NCBI GenBank assembly: GCA_000961575.1
Contig: LADP01000039.1
Span: 1-64,000, forward strand
Source of the DNA: Peptococcaceae bacterium BRH_c8a
GTDB lineage: Bacteria; Bacillota; Desulfotomaculia; Desulfotomaculales; Desulfallaceae
DNA length: 64,000 nucleotides
Direction: 5' to 3'
A program made the translations under genes and the position numbers. Below, one piece after another: positions 41,484 to 50,818 of this stretch (within the stretch, counting starts at the first letter, position 1; each line of letters opens with the position of its first letter). The notes under the pieces were generated by a model. The model saw nothing but the letters and a program-made list of their open reading frames with translations, made no database searches and had not been told where the DNA came from.

Positions 41484-44480
41484 TTATTCGTCGCCTTCCT
41501 CTGGCGGGGCAAAGCCTCGGCGTAGAGTATTTTCCACTACCACGCGGGGTACGGTGAACTGGAGCAAATAATCAGGCCCGCCGGCCTTGGAACCGATCCC
41601 GGATAACTTGAAACCGCCAAAGGGATGCCTTTCCACGATGGCTCCGGTGCAGCCGCGGTTGATATACAGGTTGCCCACCCGGAATTCCCGCCTGGCTCGT
41701 TCAATATTTTCGGGGCTGCGGGAGAAAATGCCGCCGGTAAGGGCAAACCGGGTCCCGTTGGCCACCTGTAACGCCTCATCAAAGTCTTTGACCTTAAGCA
41801 CACTCAGCACCGGACCGAAGATTTCCTCCTGGGCCAGCCGGCTGTCGGGTTGGATCTGGTCAACAATGGTCAACGGTACATAGTGACCTTCCATTTCCGG
41901 CATCTCCCGGGAAAGTAGGATCCGGCCTTCTTTTTTACCCAGCTCAATATAGGACATCATTTTTTCCCGGGCTGCCGAGTCGATGACCGCTCCCATGTAG
42001 CTCTCCGGTTGTTCGGAGGGGCAGATGTTTATGCTCCTGGCCGCTTCCACCAGGCGGCTGGCAAATTTGTCGTAGTTTTCTTCCAGCACAATCACCCTGG
42101 AGCAGGCCGAACATTTTTGCCCCTGGAAACCAAAGGCGGAATAGACGGTGTGTACCACAGCCTCGTCAATGTCGGCGTCGGAGTCAACGATAATGGCGTT
42201 TTTACCGCCCATTTCCGCGACCACATTCTTAACCCCCAGCGCTCCTTCGGGAGTGCTGGCGGCCAGCCTGATAATTCGCAAGCCTACATCCATGGAGCCG
42301 GTGAAAGCCACAAAAGCTGTATCCGGGTGAGTAACCAAAAAGTCGCCGATTTCACCGCCTGGTCCGGGCAGGAAGTTTAAAACGCCCGCGGGCAGCCCGG
42401 CCTCGGCAAAAATCTGGTACATGGCGGCCCCCACCATCGGAGACTGGGATGCCGGTTTATAGACCACGGTGTTGCCCGTTACGATAGCAGCTGCCGTCAT
42501 CCCCACCGAGATGGCGAAGGGGAAGTTCCAGGGAGCAATTACCGCACCCACCCCGCGGGGCTCGTAAAACATCTGGCTCAGTTCACCGGGTGCTCTGCCC
42601 ATCCGCCGGCGCGGCGCCAAACGGATCATTTCCCGTCCGTAGTATTCCATAAAATCAATAGCTTCGGCAACGTCAGCGTCGGCTTCACTCCAATTTTTGC
42701 CCACTTCCAGCACCTGCAGGGCGGCCAGTTCGGCACGGCGCTTCCTGGCCGCCTCAGCAGCCCGGAAAAGGTACTCGGCCCGTTGCCGGGGTTCTATGTC
42801 ACGCCAGGCCGGAAAAGCGATTCGAGCGGCAGTTATGGCCTGCTCAGCCTCTGCCTGTCCGGCAGAGGAAACCGAGCCGATTACCTCAGTTGGTTTATTG
42901 GGGTTGGTCGATACAATTGACCGGCCGGTTTTTACTTCCTGGCCACCAATATACAGGGGCACCTGAGCGCCCAGTTTAGCTCGCAGACCCTGTAGCGCCC
43001 CGGTGAATTCCCGCCGGGTTTGCTCAATGGTCCAGTCGTAAATGGAGAGGTTGCGAAATACGTCCTTGTCCCCGTATTCAGGCGCGGTAGCAGCAGGAGA
43101 CTCCGGCGTGGGGTTCTCGGCCAGCAGTTCCAGCGGATTACGCAGCAGATATTCCTTGGACGTGCCCTCGGCAAAGCTTTGCCGCAGGAAGGACTCGTTG
43201 GCGGTATTCTCCAACAGCCGGCGTACCAGGTAAGCCATGCCCGGAATCATTTCGCCGACGGGCGCGTACAGGCGCAGTTTCAGCCCGGCCTTACGCAGGG
43301 CGGTGCGCACCGGTTCCGCCATCCCGTATAACACCTGGTATTCCAGGTATTCTTCCGGAACACCCAGTTCCTTGGCCCTTTCCATGACATAGGCGATGGA
43401 CCGGATATTATGAGAAGCGCAGGCGTAGGAAACATACTGGTGGTTCTCCAACAGTATGCTGGATAGCTTTTCGAAATTAGCATCGGTTTCATACTTGTTG
43501 GTAAAAACGGGGATATCCCAGTTTTTCTGCTTGGCCAGGATTACCTCGGCATCCCAATAAGCGCCTTTAACCAGTCGAATAGTGATGCGCTGACCCTTTT
43601 CTTTGGCCCACTGGATCAGGTCCTGCAGATCATGTTCACTATCCTTTAGGTAGGCCTGGATGACGATGCCGGTATAAGGATAGGATTTGAACTCCTCTTC
43701 ATCCAATAAGCTTTTATAAAGAGCCAGGGTTAAATTTTTCAGGGTGGTATGCTCCATATCCAATAGCACGAATGAGCCCGTGCTGATAGCGGCACGAAAA
43801 ACCGGGCGCAGCCGTTCCTTGGCCTTGGCTATCGATGAATCAATGCTTTTGGGATCCATTTGGGAGTACAAAGCCGATGGCTTAATAGAAATATTGATCT
43901 TTGGCGCATGCCCCCAGTCCAGATCGCCTTTGCCATTACCTAAAGCTTTCCATTTGCGCTGATCGGCAGACATAATTTTAAATAAATCCATGTAGCGTTC
44001 AAAATACTCGCCGGCTTCCTGCTCGGAAACAACTGCCTCACCCAGCAAATCAACAGTAAAGGCGACACCGTCTTTACGCACTTTTTTCAAGGCGGACAGG
44101 GCATCTTTGGCGTCAACGCCGACAATAAACTGGCGGGCCATGCCGGAAATGTTGGCGGAAATAGTTTTAGCCACTAACTTGGCGGCAATTGAGGTGGGGG
44201 CAAGCTTATTTAGACCCCACTGCAGACTGGCGGGAAAATCTTCGTCTGTATGACAAAAATATTCCTGGAGGTGTCTGGCCACTGATTCAGAGCGGGACAG
44301 GTAGGGGAAAACATCTACAAACCTGAACATCTGCAGTTTGAATGCCTCGTTGCTCATACACCAGTCCATCACTTTACCGGCCCAGAAATCCTTTTTAAAA
44401 ACGGAGGGTGATTCACCTTCAATCATGTTGTACAAATTGAGTCCTGCTTGCATTACCTTATCGTCAAATTCCTTGGTCAC
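41484..44480 (-). CDS. putA: Proline dehydrogenase / glutamate semialdehyde dehydrogenase
   Basis: This 998-residue bifunctional enzyme oxidises proline to glutamate. The N-terminal part (about 90-430) is the FAD-dependent proline dehydrogenase barrel, with IRLVKGAYWDAEV near 301 and YASHNIRSIAYVMERA-like catalytic strands after it. The C-terminal part (about 490-975) is the NAD-dependent aldehyde dehydrogenase, with APWNFPFAISVGMTAAA, the FTGSMDVG loop and the catalytic Cys in GQKCSACSR, then EEIFGPVLSVLKV. It lacks the DNA-binding domain of enterobacterial PutA, so control must come from outside. The start is GTG with AAAGGGGTGG upstream. A sigma-54 promoter and activator gene lie next door. 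Confidence 0.95.
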   Translation of the reverse strand: MTKEFDDKVMQAGLNLYNMIEGESPSVFKKDFWAGKVMDWCMSNEAFKLQMFRFVDVFPYLSRSESVARHLQEYFCHTDEDFPASLQWGLNKLAPTSIAAKLVAKTISANISGMARQFIVGVDAKDALSALKKVRKDGVAFTVDLLGEAVVSEQEAGEYFERYMDLFKIMSADQRKWKALGNGKGDLDWGHAPKINISIKPSALYSQMDPKSIDSSIAKAKERLRPVFRAAISTGSFVLLDMEHTTLKNLTLALYKSLLDEEEFKSYPYTGIVIQAYLKDSEHDLQDLIQWAKEKGQRITIRLVKGAYWDAEVILAKQKNWDIPVFTNKYETDANFEKLSSILLENHQYVSYACASHNIRSIAYVMERAKELGVPEEYLEYQVLYGMAEPVRTALRKAGLKLRLYAPVGEMIPGMAYLVRRLLENTANESFLRQSFAEGTSKEYLLRNPLELLAENPTPESPAATAPEYGDKDVFRNLSIYDWTIEQTRREFTGALQGLRAKLGAQVPLYIGGQEVKTGRSIVSTNPNKPTEVIGSVSSAGQAEAEQAITAARIAFPAWRDIEPRQRAEYLFRAAEAARKRRAELAALQVLEVGKNWSEADADVAEAIDFMEYYGREMIRLAPRRRMGRAPGELSQMFYEPRGVGAVIAPWNFPFAISVGMTAAAIVTGNTVVYKPASQSPMVGAAMYQIFAEAGLPAGVLNFLPGPGGEIGDFLVTHPDTAFVAFTGSMDVGLRIIRLAASTPEGALGVKNVVAEMGGKNAIIVDSDADIDEAVVHTVYSAFGFQGQKCSACSRVIVLEENYDKFASRLVEAARSINICPSEQPESYMGAVIDSAAREKMMSYIELGKKEGRILLSREMPEMEGHYVPLTIVDQIQPDSRLAQEEIFGPVLSVLKVKDFDEALQVANGTRFALTGGIFSRSPENIERARREFRVGNLYINRGCTGAIVERHPFGGFKLSGIGSKAGGPDYLLQFTVPRVVVENTLRRGFAPPEEGDE

Positions 44481-44589
44481 TTAAAACGCCACCCCTTTCA
44501 TGTTGTCAAATTAGATTCACGGTTTTATCCTGAAAATAAACTATATGGTGTCATGCTGGCGTAAGTTTCAGAATTAATAATTAACTAAC

Positions 44590-44603
44590 GCAAAAACCAT
44601 GCC
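44590..44603 (-). promoter_or_regulatory. Sigma-54 (-24/-12) promoter of putA
   Basis: On the minus strand the sequence reads GGCATGGTTTTTGC: GG and GC are exactly ten bases apart and the TTTGC element is present, as sigma-54 promoters require. It lies about 110 bases before the putA start and faces it. The neighbouring gene encodes a sigma-54 activator. Confidence 0.6.
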
Positions 44604-44675
44604 GAGGTGGAATTGTGGAAAAAGTCAGTATTCACGCCATTGCCTGGCTTACCACGGCGTCAATTATTTGACACC

Positions 44676-44693
44676 GTGTCAGTTTTTTGCCAC
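44676..44693 (-). promoter_or_regulatory. Candidate activator site GTGTCA-N6-TGCCAC
   Basis: The inverted repeat lies about 75 bases upstream of the putA sigma-54 promoter, a usual place for an enhancer. It overlaps a second palindrome TGACAC-C-GTGTCA (44669-44681). A near-identical site, GTGTCA-GATTTT-TGACAC, follows the activator gene at 46525-46542. Confidence 0.5.
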
Positions 44694-44774
44694 AATTTCG
44701 AACCTCGAACCTCGAGAAGACAGGACATTACCCTGTCCGCCACGAATAGATAACGCGGAAGGAGTGAGCGTTGG

Positions 44775-46523
44775 GTGGTGGGGAAACTGCGTTTGATTAC
44801 CGCTGGCGACATTATGCTGCACCCGGTTGTACCGGCCATGCCGGAGGGCCTAACGGTGAACCGGGCCCGGGCCATGTTGGGCGAAGGAGAATACCGTGGC
44901 CTTGTGTTGATGGAAGGGTCCAAGGTGACGGGGGCCTGCCCCCGCGGTTATCTCGCTGATTGCGCCGATGGCGAGGTACTCCTTGATACAATTGATTACT
45001 GCCGGCATGTCCGGGTTATCCCTCCAGACGCCACGCTGGAGGATATTGTGCGTACCCGGCAACCGGGGCTTACGCCCATCCATGTGATCACCGATGCGAC
45101 TGGGCAACCTGCCGGTATTATTGACCCCGACCACCTAATCCGGTGGCTGGCGAAAGAGCTTTACCTGACCGACAACCGGCTGGCCGCCGTGGTTGACACA
45201 GTTAACGAGGCCATTACCATTATTGACTGTAATGAAGATGTAGTCTGCTGGAACAGCCAGGCAGAGAAACTATACGACATTCCGGCCGCCCAGATTATTG
45301 GTCAACCGATCAAGTCTTTTTTTACCGATCTGGTGGCTACTCAAGTACTGCATGAAAACCGGGAGGTCAGAAACTCCTACCACCAGCCCTGCGAAGGAAC
45401 CCACGTACTGATTAACGCCGGGCCCATCCGGTTGAAAGACACCCTGATCGGCAGCATTTCGGCCGAACGGGATATTACTGAACTAGTGCAACTGCACCAG
45501 GATCTTTCCCGGGCCAACTCCCAGGTGCGACTCCTGGAAAAGGAAATTAAGAATATGAACGGCCGGCACGATCCCTTTAAGGATATTATGGGGCATAGCC
45601 GGCGTTTGGCAGAGGCCGTGGCCGTAGCCCGCCGGGTGGCGGGTACCAATGCCTCGGTGCTCATCCGGGGTGAGAGCGGTACCGGCAAAGATCTGTTTGC
45701 CGAAGCAATGCACAAGGAAAGCGGACGAAGCGGTAAACCATTTATCACCATTAATTGCGGGGCCATACCGCCCACCTTGTTTGAAAGCGAGCTATTTGGC
45801 TATCAGGGCGGTGCCTTTACCGGGGCGGATCGCAAGGGCAAACCAGGCAAGTTTGAAATGGCCGATGGCGGGACCGTCTTTCTGGACGAAATTGGCGAAC
45901 TACCACCGGAAATGCAGGTTAAACTGCTGCGGGTGATTCAACAAAATGTTTTTTATCGGGTCGGCGGAAGCCAGCCGATTAAAGTTGACGTGCGCATTAT
46001 CGCCGCCACCCACCGCAACCTGGAGGATATGCTCGCTAAGCGGCAGTTCAGGGAAGACCTTTATTACCGGCTAAACGTGGTCGCACTGGAAATGCCGCCT
46101 TTGCGGGAACGCAAGGAAGACATCCCGGAACTGGTTTACACGTTTATCAATGAATTTTCTCACCAGCACCAAAGGAACATTAGCCGGGTGGCCCCCGAAG
46201 TAATGTCCATACTGCTTGGTTACTCCTGGCCGGGTAACGTTAGGGAACTGCGCAACATATTGGAACGGATGGTCATCCTGGTGGAAGGAGATACCATTAA
46301 TGTGGAACACCTGCCTAAAACGGTTAAAAAACAGACCCCCAAGGGCAGGGAGCAGGAAACTTCCTCTACCCTGGCGGATTTGACCAGGCGCAACGAGCGG
46401 GACATTATCGCCCGGGCCCTGAGACAGGCCAAAGGGAACAAAGCCAAAGCTGCCAAGGCGCTGGGCATTCCACGCAGCACTCTGTACTATCGGATGAAAA
46501 CATTAAAATTGGACATTGAATAA
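44775..46523 (+). CDS. Sigma-54-dependent activator with CBS-like and PAS domains
   Basis: The 582-residue protein has an N-terminal pair of CBS-like segments (ITAGDIMLHPVVPAMPEG, and VIPPDATLEDIVRTRQPGLT near residue 90), a PAS domain (about 135-255, AVVDTVNEAITIIDCNEDVV), a sigma-54 AAA+ domain (Walker A GESGTGKDLFAEAMH near 297, GAFTGA, Walker B GGTVFLDEIGEL) and a C-terminal Fis-type helix-turn-helix (KAKAAKALGIPRSTLYYRMK). The GAFTGA loop that contacts sigma-54 is intact. It is divergent from putA, whose promoter has sigma-54 form, so I infer control of proline use. The start is GTG 44775 after GGAAGGAG. Confidence 0.92.
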   Translation: MVGKLRLITAGDIMLHPVVPAMPEGLTVNRARAMLGEGEYRGLVLMEGSKVTGACPRGYLADCADGEVLLDTIDYCRHVRVIPPDATLEDIVRTRQPGLTPIHVITDATGQPAGIIDPDHLIRWLAKELYLTDNRLAAVVDTVNEAITIIDCNEDVVCWNSQAEKLYDIPAAQIIGQPIKSFFTDLVATQVLHENREVRNSYHQPCEGTHVLINAGPIRLKDTLIGSISAERDITELVQLHQDLSRANSQVRLLEKEIKNMNGRHDPFKDIMGHSRRLAEAVAVARRVAGTNASVLIRGESGTGKDLFAEAMHKESGRSGKPFITINCGAIPPTLFESELFGYQGGAFTGADRKGKPGKFEMADGGTVFLDEIGELPPEMQVKLLRVIQQNVFYRVGGSQPIKVDVRIIAATHRNLEDMLAKRQFREDLYYRLNVVALEMPPLRERKEDIPELVYTFINEFSHQHQRNISRVAPEVMSILLGYSWPGNVRELRNILERMVILVEGDTINVEHLPKTVKKQTPKGREQETSSTLADLTRRNERDIIARALRQAKGNKAKAAKALGIPRSTLYYRMKTLKLDIE

Positions 46524-46524
46524 A

Positions 46525-46542
46525 GTGTCAGATTTTTGACAC
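46525..46542 (+). promoter_or_regulatory. Second GTGTCA-N6-TGACAC site
   Basis: A perfect inverted repeat two bases after the activator stop. It matches the site at 44676 in all but two bases. It could bind the activator or be a weak terminator stem; there is no T-run after it. Confidence 0.4.
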
Positions 46543-46577
46543 TGGAAATTTATATTTCCTACAGTCTACATATTTGC

Positions 46578-46583
46578 TATAAT
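46578..46583 (+). promoter_or_regulatory. Extended -10 promoter of adk
   Basis: TGCTATAAT (TATAAT at 46578-46583) is an extended -10 element 50 bases before adk. I see no clear -35 box. Confidence 0.5.
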
Positions 46584-46632
46584 GTGTACAAGCTAAATAG
46601 CCAGTATTAAAAGAGAGGGAGGGGGATTTTTT

Positions 46633-47274
46633 TTGAAGCTTTTAATCATGGGACCTCCTGGGGCCGGTAAGGGTACCCAGGCTGAAGTGATGGTGAAGGA
46701 ACTCAACCTTACGCACATTTCAACCGGTGACATGTTCCGCGCAGCCATCAAAGAGGGCACTGAAATGGGCAGAAAAGCCAAAGAATACATGGACCAGGGC
46801 GCTCTTGTGCCGGATGAAGTCGTGGTTGGCATGGTCAAAGAAAGGCTCTCCAAGCCGGACTGCGACAGCTTCTTATTGGATGGTTTTCCGCGCACTCTGG
46901 ATCAGGCGCAAGCCTTAGACGCTACCCTGACCGAAATGGGCATCAAGTTGGACGGCGTGGTCAACATAGCGGTACCCAGAGAGAAATTAATGGCTCGTCT
47001 GACCGGGCGCAGGGTCTGTAAAGGCTGCGGCGCCAGCTACCACGTTATATTTAATCTGCCGCAGGTGGAAGGCAAGTGTAACAGTTGCGACGGCGAACTG
47101 TACCAGCGCAGTGACGACAACGAAGTGGCCGTAGGCAACCGCCTGGATGTTTACGAAGCCCAAACTCAGCCTTTAATAGATTACTATAATGAGCAGGGGT
47201 TGCTGTTTAACATCAACGGCGACCAGGAAATAAAGAACGTGCTGGTGGACATTCTGGCCGCGCTAAAAAAATAA
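46633..47274 (+). CDS. adk: Adenylate kinase
   Basis: Adk interconverts ATP plus AMP and two ADP. The 213-residue long form has the P-loop [14 protein letters not shown] near residue 7, the [10 protein letters not shown] motif near 84, and a zinc-binding lid with CKGCGASYH and CNSCDGEL (four cysteines), as in Gram-positive enzymes. The start is TTG 46633 after GGGAGGGGG. Here adk is not in its usual place beside secY and the ribosomal genes; it stands alone, so a second copy elsewhere is possible. Confidence 0.95.
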   Translation: MKLLIMGPPGAGKGTQAEVMVKELNLTHISTGDMFRAAIKEGTEMGRKAKEYMDQGALVPDEVVVGMVKERLSKPDCDSFLLDGFPRTLDQAQALDATLTEMGIKLDGVVNIAVPREKLMARLTGRRVCKGCGASYHVIFNLPQVEGKCNSCDGELYQRSDDNEVAVGNRLDVYEAQTQPLIDYYNEQGLLFNINGDQEIKNVLVDILAALKK

Positions 47275-47287
47275 GCATACTTTTTAG

Positions 47288-47320
47288 AGCCCCTGGTGGT
47301 CTAACAGATCACCGGGGGCT
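47288..47320 (+). terminator. Terminator after adk
   Basis: AGCCCCTGGTG pairs with CACCGGGGGCT (one G-U pair), followed by TATCTT. Confidence 0.75.
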
Positions 47321-47357
47321 TATCTTCGCATAAATTCATTGCAGGTGTGATATAAAA

Positions 47358-48101
47358 ATGACCAAAGAGTACAGCGGGCTGGCCCGGATATATGATTACC
47401 TGGTAAGCGGCGTTGACTTCGACGGCTGGATTGATTATGTCGAGGCGTTACTGAGCCGCTTTGACCTCCAAGCAGCAAGCATCGCCGACATTGCCTGCGG
47501 TACAGGCAATACTGTGTTTCCGTTTGCCCGCCGTGGTTATAAAACCGTGGGCGTAGACATATCCGGGGCCATGCTGGATCTGGCCCGGGCCAAGGCGCAA
47601 GCCCTGAATCTGGATGTTTCTTTTATTAAGCAAGACATGCGCAAGCTGATGTTGCCTGAACAAGTGGATCTGATTACCTGTTTTCACGATGGACTAAACT
47701 ATCTGCTGGATATTACAGATATCAAGCAAACCTTCCGGCAGGTTAATGACAACCTGCGCCCGGGGGGTACCTTTATTTTTGACCTGAACCGGGTCACCTG
47801 GTTAGCCGGGTCTGACAACAGCCCGGTGCTGGTTGACGACGATGATATGACCCTGTTTTGGGAGTCCGAGTATGTTCAGGCCAGTGAAATTTGGACGATA
47901 AAACTGACTGCTTTCGTTCGTGAAGGTAATATCTATCATAAATGCACCGAAATACACCAGGAAAAAGGTTATCACCCAATAGAAATAGTTGCCAGTCTTG
48001 CAGATACCGGTTTCAACATCCTGGGTAGTTTTAACGCTTTTAGTTTTGCACCCGCTGACAACAGCAGCGTGCGTCACTTTTACGTAGCTCAAAAAATGTA
48101 A
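47358..48101 (+). CDS. Class I SAM-dependent methyltransferase
   Basis: The 247-residue protein has SAM motif I (IADIACGTGNTVFPFARRG near residue 40), GVDISGAMLDLARAKA near 63, the acidic DLITCFHDGLNYLLD motif near 108 and the NLRPGGTFIFDLNRV strand near 133. The N-terminal YSGLARIYDYLVSGVDFDGW is common in this broad family of small-molecule methyltransferases. The substrate is unknown. It begins 37 bases after the adk terminator. Confidence 0.88.
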   Translation: MTKEYSGLARIYDYLVSGVDFDGWIDYVEALLSRFDLQAASIADIACGTGNTVFPFARRGYKTVGVDISGAMLDLARAKAQALNLDVSFIKQDMRKLMLPEQVDLITCFHDGLNYLLDITDIKQTFRQVNDNLRPGGTFIFDLNRVTWLAGSDNSPVLVDDDDMTLFWESEYVQASEIWTIKLTAFVREGNIYHKCTEIHQEKGYHPIEIVASLADTGFNILGSFNAFSFAPADNSSVRHFYVAQKM

Positions 48102-48658
48102 TTAACGCTTCACCGGCGCACTATTGTTTTTTATCTCTAATTAATTTATAATTACGCAAACAATTATTCACGGCAATTTTCGACTTTTTATTTCTATTCA
48201 GGTAATTTACGGCAATGAAGCCGGCTTGCAGCCATGTATATATGCTATACATTATGCAAACCGGCTTAATTTAACTATAATCCAGAATTATTATTAACCT
48301 TAAACCATTAAATAAATTTACCTCCAGCAAGGAACAACCTGCAGGAATATTCATTTTTTTTGCGAATTTATATATTTGTCTGTAGAAGATTTCATTCTGT
48401 AGAACAAAGAGTTTTCTGTATTTAGATTACAAAACATGGATAATAGTAAATTAACTAAACAGAAAACTCTAAAAACATTTTTTAAATTTATACTTTGATA
48501 AAGCGAAGGGGGTGAAACAGCCGGAACGAGTAAATGCATCGGTATTACATAAAGACGATTTAGCTGATTAGCGCCTGAATTTTAGCTGTACGCCAAGCAG
48601 TGAACCAATTTATGCCGGTGCAGGCATTACAGTTTAAATTAAAAGTAGGAGGTAGAAT
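48102..48658. other. 557-base spacer before livJ
   Basis: AT-rich, no supported gene. It holds an inverted repeat AGAGTTTTCTGT (48408-48419) / ACAGAAAACTCT (48459-48470) around a 39-base loop. Near 48509 a ribosome-binding-like AAGGGGGTG begins a 19-codon ORF (KQPERVNASVLHKDDLAD), which could be a leader peptide of the liv operon or chance. The livJ ribosome-binding site AGGAGGT is at 48647-48653. Confidence 0.4.
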
Positions 48659-49846
48659 ATGTTTAAAACTAAAAATTTGTTTCTGCTTGTAACCTTTATC
48701 CTCATTGCCGCACTTGTTGCTGGTTGTGGCGGCGGACAAACCGCAGATAAAGAAGAAGGCGGCGGTGCCGCCGATGCCGATGTGGTTAAGATCGGCTTCT
48801 TGGGCGACCTGACCGGTGATACCGCTGTATACGGCCAGAATACCCTGGACGGCATGAAGATGGCTGCCGATGAGCTTAACGCAGCCGGCGGCGTGCTGGG
48901 CAAACAAGTGGAAATCGTGGTTGCAGACCACCGCTACGACAAGGCTGAAGCAGCCAACATCGTACAAAAGTTTATCAACCAGGATAAAGTATCCGCCATC
49001 GTTGGCGACCCCACTACCGGCGTAACCAAGGCCACTGCTCCCATATCTAACGGCGCTGAAGTAGTACAGATGTCCGCAGGCGCCACCGGCTTGGGCGTAG
49101 TTGAAATTGGTCCTTACGTCTTCCGCAATACGCTGCTTGACACCGTAGGCGGTCCCGCTACTATTGATTATATGATTAACGAATTGGGCTTCACTAAAGT
49201 GGCCCTGATTACTGCCGTTAACAGTGACTTCAGCGTTGGCCTGAGCAAAATTTTTAAAGATGCCATCACTGAAATGGGCGGCGAAATTGTAATTGAAGAA
49301 AGCCTGCAAGAGGGCGACACCGACTTCAGCGGCCAGATTAGCAATATCAAGAACAAAAGTCCCGAGGTTATTGTTTACTCCGGTTACTATACCGAGGGCG
49401 GTCTGCTGATGAAAGAAGCCCGTAAACAAGGCATGGCCGACATCATCATGATCGGCGGCGATGGCCTGCAAGCTCCTACCTTCTGGGAACTGGGCGGCGA
49501 CGCCGTTGAAGGCAGCATTTCCTACTGCGGGTTCTCCCCTGAGCAGCCCACCGAAGAAACTGCCAAGTTTATTGCCGATATGCAAGCAAAATTCAACAAG
49601 GAAGCCGACCTGTTTAACGCCCAAGGTTACGACGCTTTGAAAATTATCTGTGCCGCCATGGAAACAGCCGGCAGCGCCGATCCCAAAGTGTTTGTCGAAG
49701 CGTTGGCTAAAACCAAGGAATACCCTGGTGTTTCGGGTGTAACCACCTTCTTGGAAAACCAAGAACCAGTTAAAAGCCCTGTGTACCTCTTACAAGTTAA
49801 AGACCAGCAGTGGACCCTGCTGAAAAAAGTGCCGGTAGAAATGTAA
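48659..49846 (+). CDS. livJ: Branched-chain amino acid ABC transporter, binding lipoprotein
   Basis: The 395-residue protein is an extracytoplasmic binding protein of the Leu/Ile/Val type. It begins with a lipoprotein signal (FLLVTFILIAALVAGC; lipobox LVAGC with Cys 23), then KIGFLGDLTGDTAVYG near residue 45 and GGVLGKQVEIVVADHRYD near 80, and the closed fold with GDPTTGVTKATAPISN. The substrate may be any aliphatic amino acid or amide. It heads the five-gene livJHMGF operon; a terminator-like hairpin lies between it and livH, which would give livJ excess. Confidence 0.92.
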   Translation: MFKTKNLFLLVTFILIAALVAGCGGGQTADKEEGGGAADADVVKIGFLGDLTGDTAVYGQNTLDGMKMAADELNAAGGVLGKQVEIVVADHRYDKAEAANIVQKFINQDKVSAIVGDPTTGVTKATAPISNGAEVVQMSAGATGLGVVEIGPYVFRNTLLDTVGGPATIDYMINELGFTKVALITAVNSDFSVGLSKIFKDAITEMGGEIVIEESLQEGDTDFSGQISNIKNKSPEVIVYSGYYTEGGLLMKEARKQGMADIIMIGGDGLQAPTFWELGGDAVEGSISYCGFSPEQPTEETAKFIADMQAKFNKEADLFNAQGYDALKIICAAMETAGSADPKVFVEALAKTKEYPGVSGVTTFLENQEPVKSPVYLLQVKDQQWTLLKKVPVEM

Positions 49847-49862
49847 TCAATGTCTTAAACAA

Positions 49863-49902
49863 TATACAGGGGCCCGCCGCGGGGCGGCAGGCCCCTTGTA
49901 TA
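49863..49902 (+). terminator. Hairpin between livJ and livH
   Basis: TATACAGGGGCC pairs with GGCCCCTTGTATA across a GC-rich inner stem-loop. It is probably an attenuator or mRNA-protecting stem, because the operon continues. Confidence 0.7.
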
Positions 49903-49921
49903 TGATTTAAAGGAGGACACT

Positions 49922-50818
49922 ATGCTCAGCAACCTGCTAGTGCAGCTAATTAACGGAATAGCTCTCGGGTCCACTTACGCACTAATAGCCCTGGGTTATA
50001 CCATGGTTTACGGCATTATTTTATTGATTAACTTTGCCCACGGCGAAATCTTCATGGCCGGCGCCTTTGTGGGGTTGATGCTGGTAACGGTGTTCAAGGT
50101 GCATATAATATTTGCTTTTTTAGGCGCCATGCTGTTTTGCATGATTATGGGCGTAATTATTGAAAAAATTGCTTATAAGCCTTTACGCCGCTCCACCCGT
50201 CTGGCTGCTTTGATTAGCGCCATCGGCGTATCCATTTTTCTGTCCAACCTGGCCAACCTGGTTTTTGGGGCCAAGCCCACCACATTTCCGCCTACCGAGG
50301 AAATTTTATTCAAGATTCAAACTTACGAATTAATTGCTGGGGCCCAAATTACCAACTTGCAAATTTTGACTATCGTGACTTCGGCCGTGCTAATGGTCTG
50401 CCTGCAGTATTTCATTAAAAAAAGCCGCATCGGCAAAGCCATGCGGGCCACTTCCCAGGACTACGATACCGCAGCCTTGATGGGCGTAAACGTAAACCGT
50501 ATTATTTCCTACACCTTTGCCATCGGTTCTTCGCTGGCTGCCGCCGGTGGGGTGCTGGTAGGGATTTATTTTGGCGTGGTCAAGTACAACATGGGATTCA
50601 TGGTTGGTCTTAAGGCCTTTACAGCCGCGGTGCTGGGCGGAATCGGCAGCATCCCCGGCGCCATGTTCGGAGGCCTTTTGCTGGGTATAGGTGAAATGCT
50701 GGCTGTTGCTTTAGGGCTGTCCTCATATCGGGACGCCATCGCTTTCGGTATTCTAATCCTGGTGCTGTTAATTAAACCCACGGGTTTATTCGGCACGCAA
50801 ATCCAAAAGAAAGTGTAG
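49922..50818 (+). CDS. livH: Branched-chain amino acid permease LivH
   Basis: This 298-residue inner-membrane protein forms the transport channel with LivM. It has about eight hydrophobic segments, the INGIALGSTYALIALGYTMV start, LLINFAHGEIFMAG near residue 36 and the cytoplasmic EAA-like loop near GKAMRATSQDYDTAALMGVNV. AAAGGAGGAC lies six bases before the ATG. The stop is directly followed by livM. Confidence 0.94.
   Translation: MLSNLLVQLINGIALGSTYALIALGYTMVYGIILLINFAHGEIFMAGAFVGLMLVTVFKVHIIFAFLGAMLFCMIMGVIIEKIAYKPLRRSTRLAALISAIGVSIFLSNLANLVFGAKPTTFPPTEEILFKIQTYELIAGAQITNLQILTIVTSAVLMVCLQYFIKKSRIGKAMRATSQDYDTAALMGVNVNRIISYTFAIGSSLAAAGGVLVGIYFGVVKYNMGFMVGLKAFTAAVLGGIGSIPGAMFGGLLLGIGEMLAVALGLSSYRDAIAFGILILVLLIKPTGLFGTQIQKKV

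Noticed and set aside
48351-48539. 62-codon minus-strand ORF before livJ
   Set aside because: No start signals and low-complexity composition; likely chance in AT-rich DNA.
48560-49762. 400-codon minus-strand ORF opposite livJ
   Set aside because: Shadow of livJ, which has a lipoprotein signal, ribosome-binding site and operon context.
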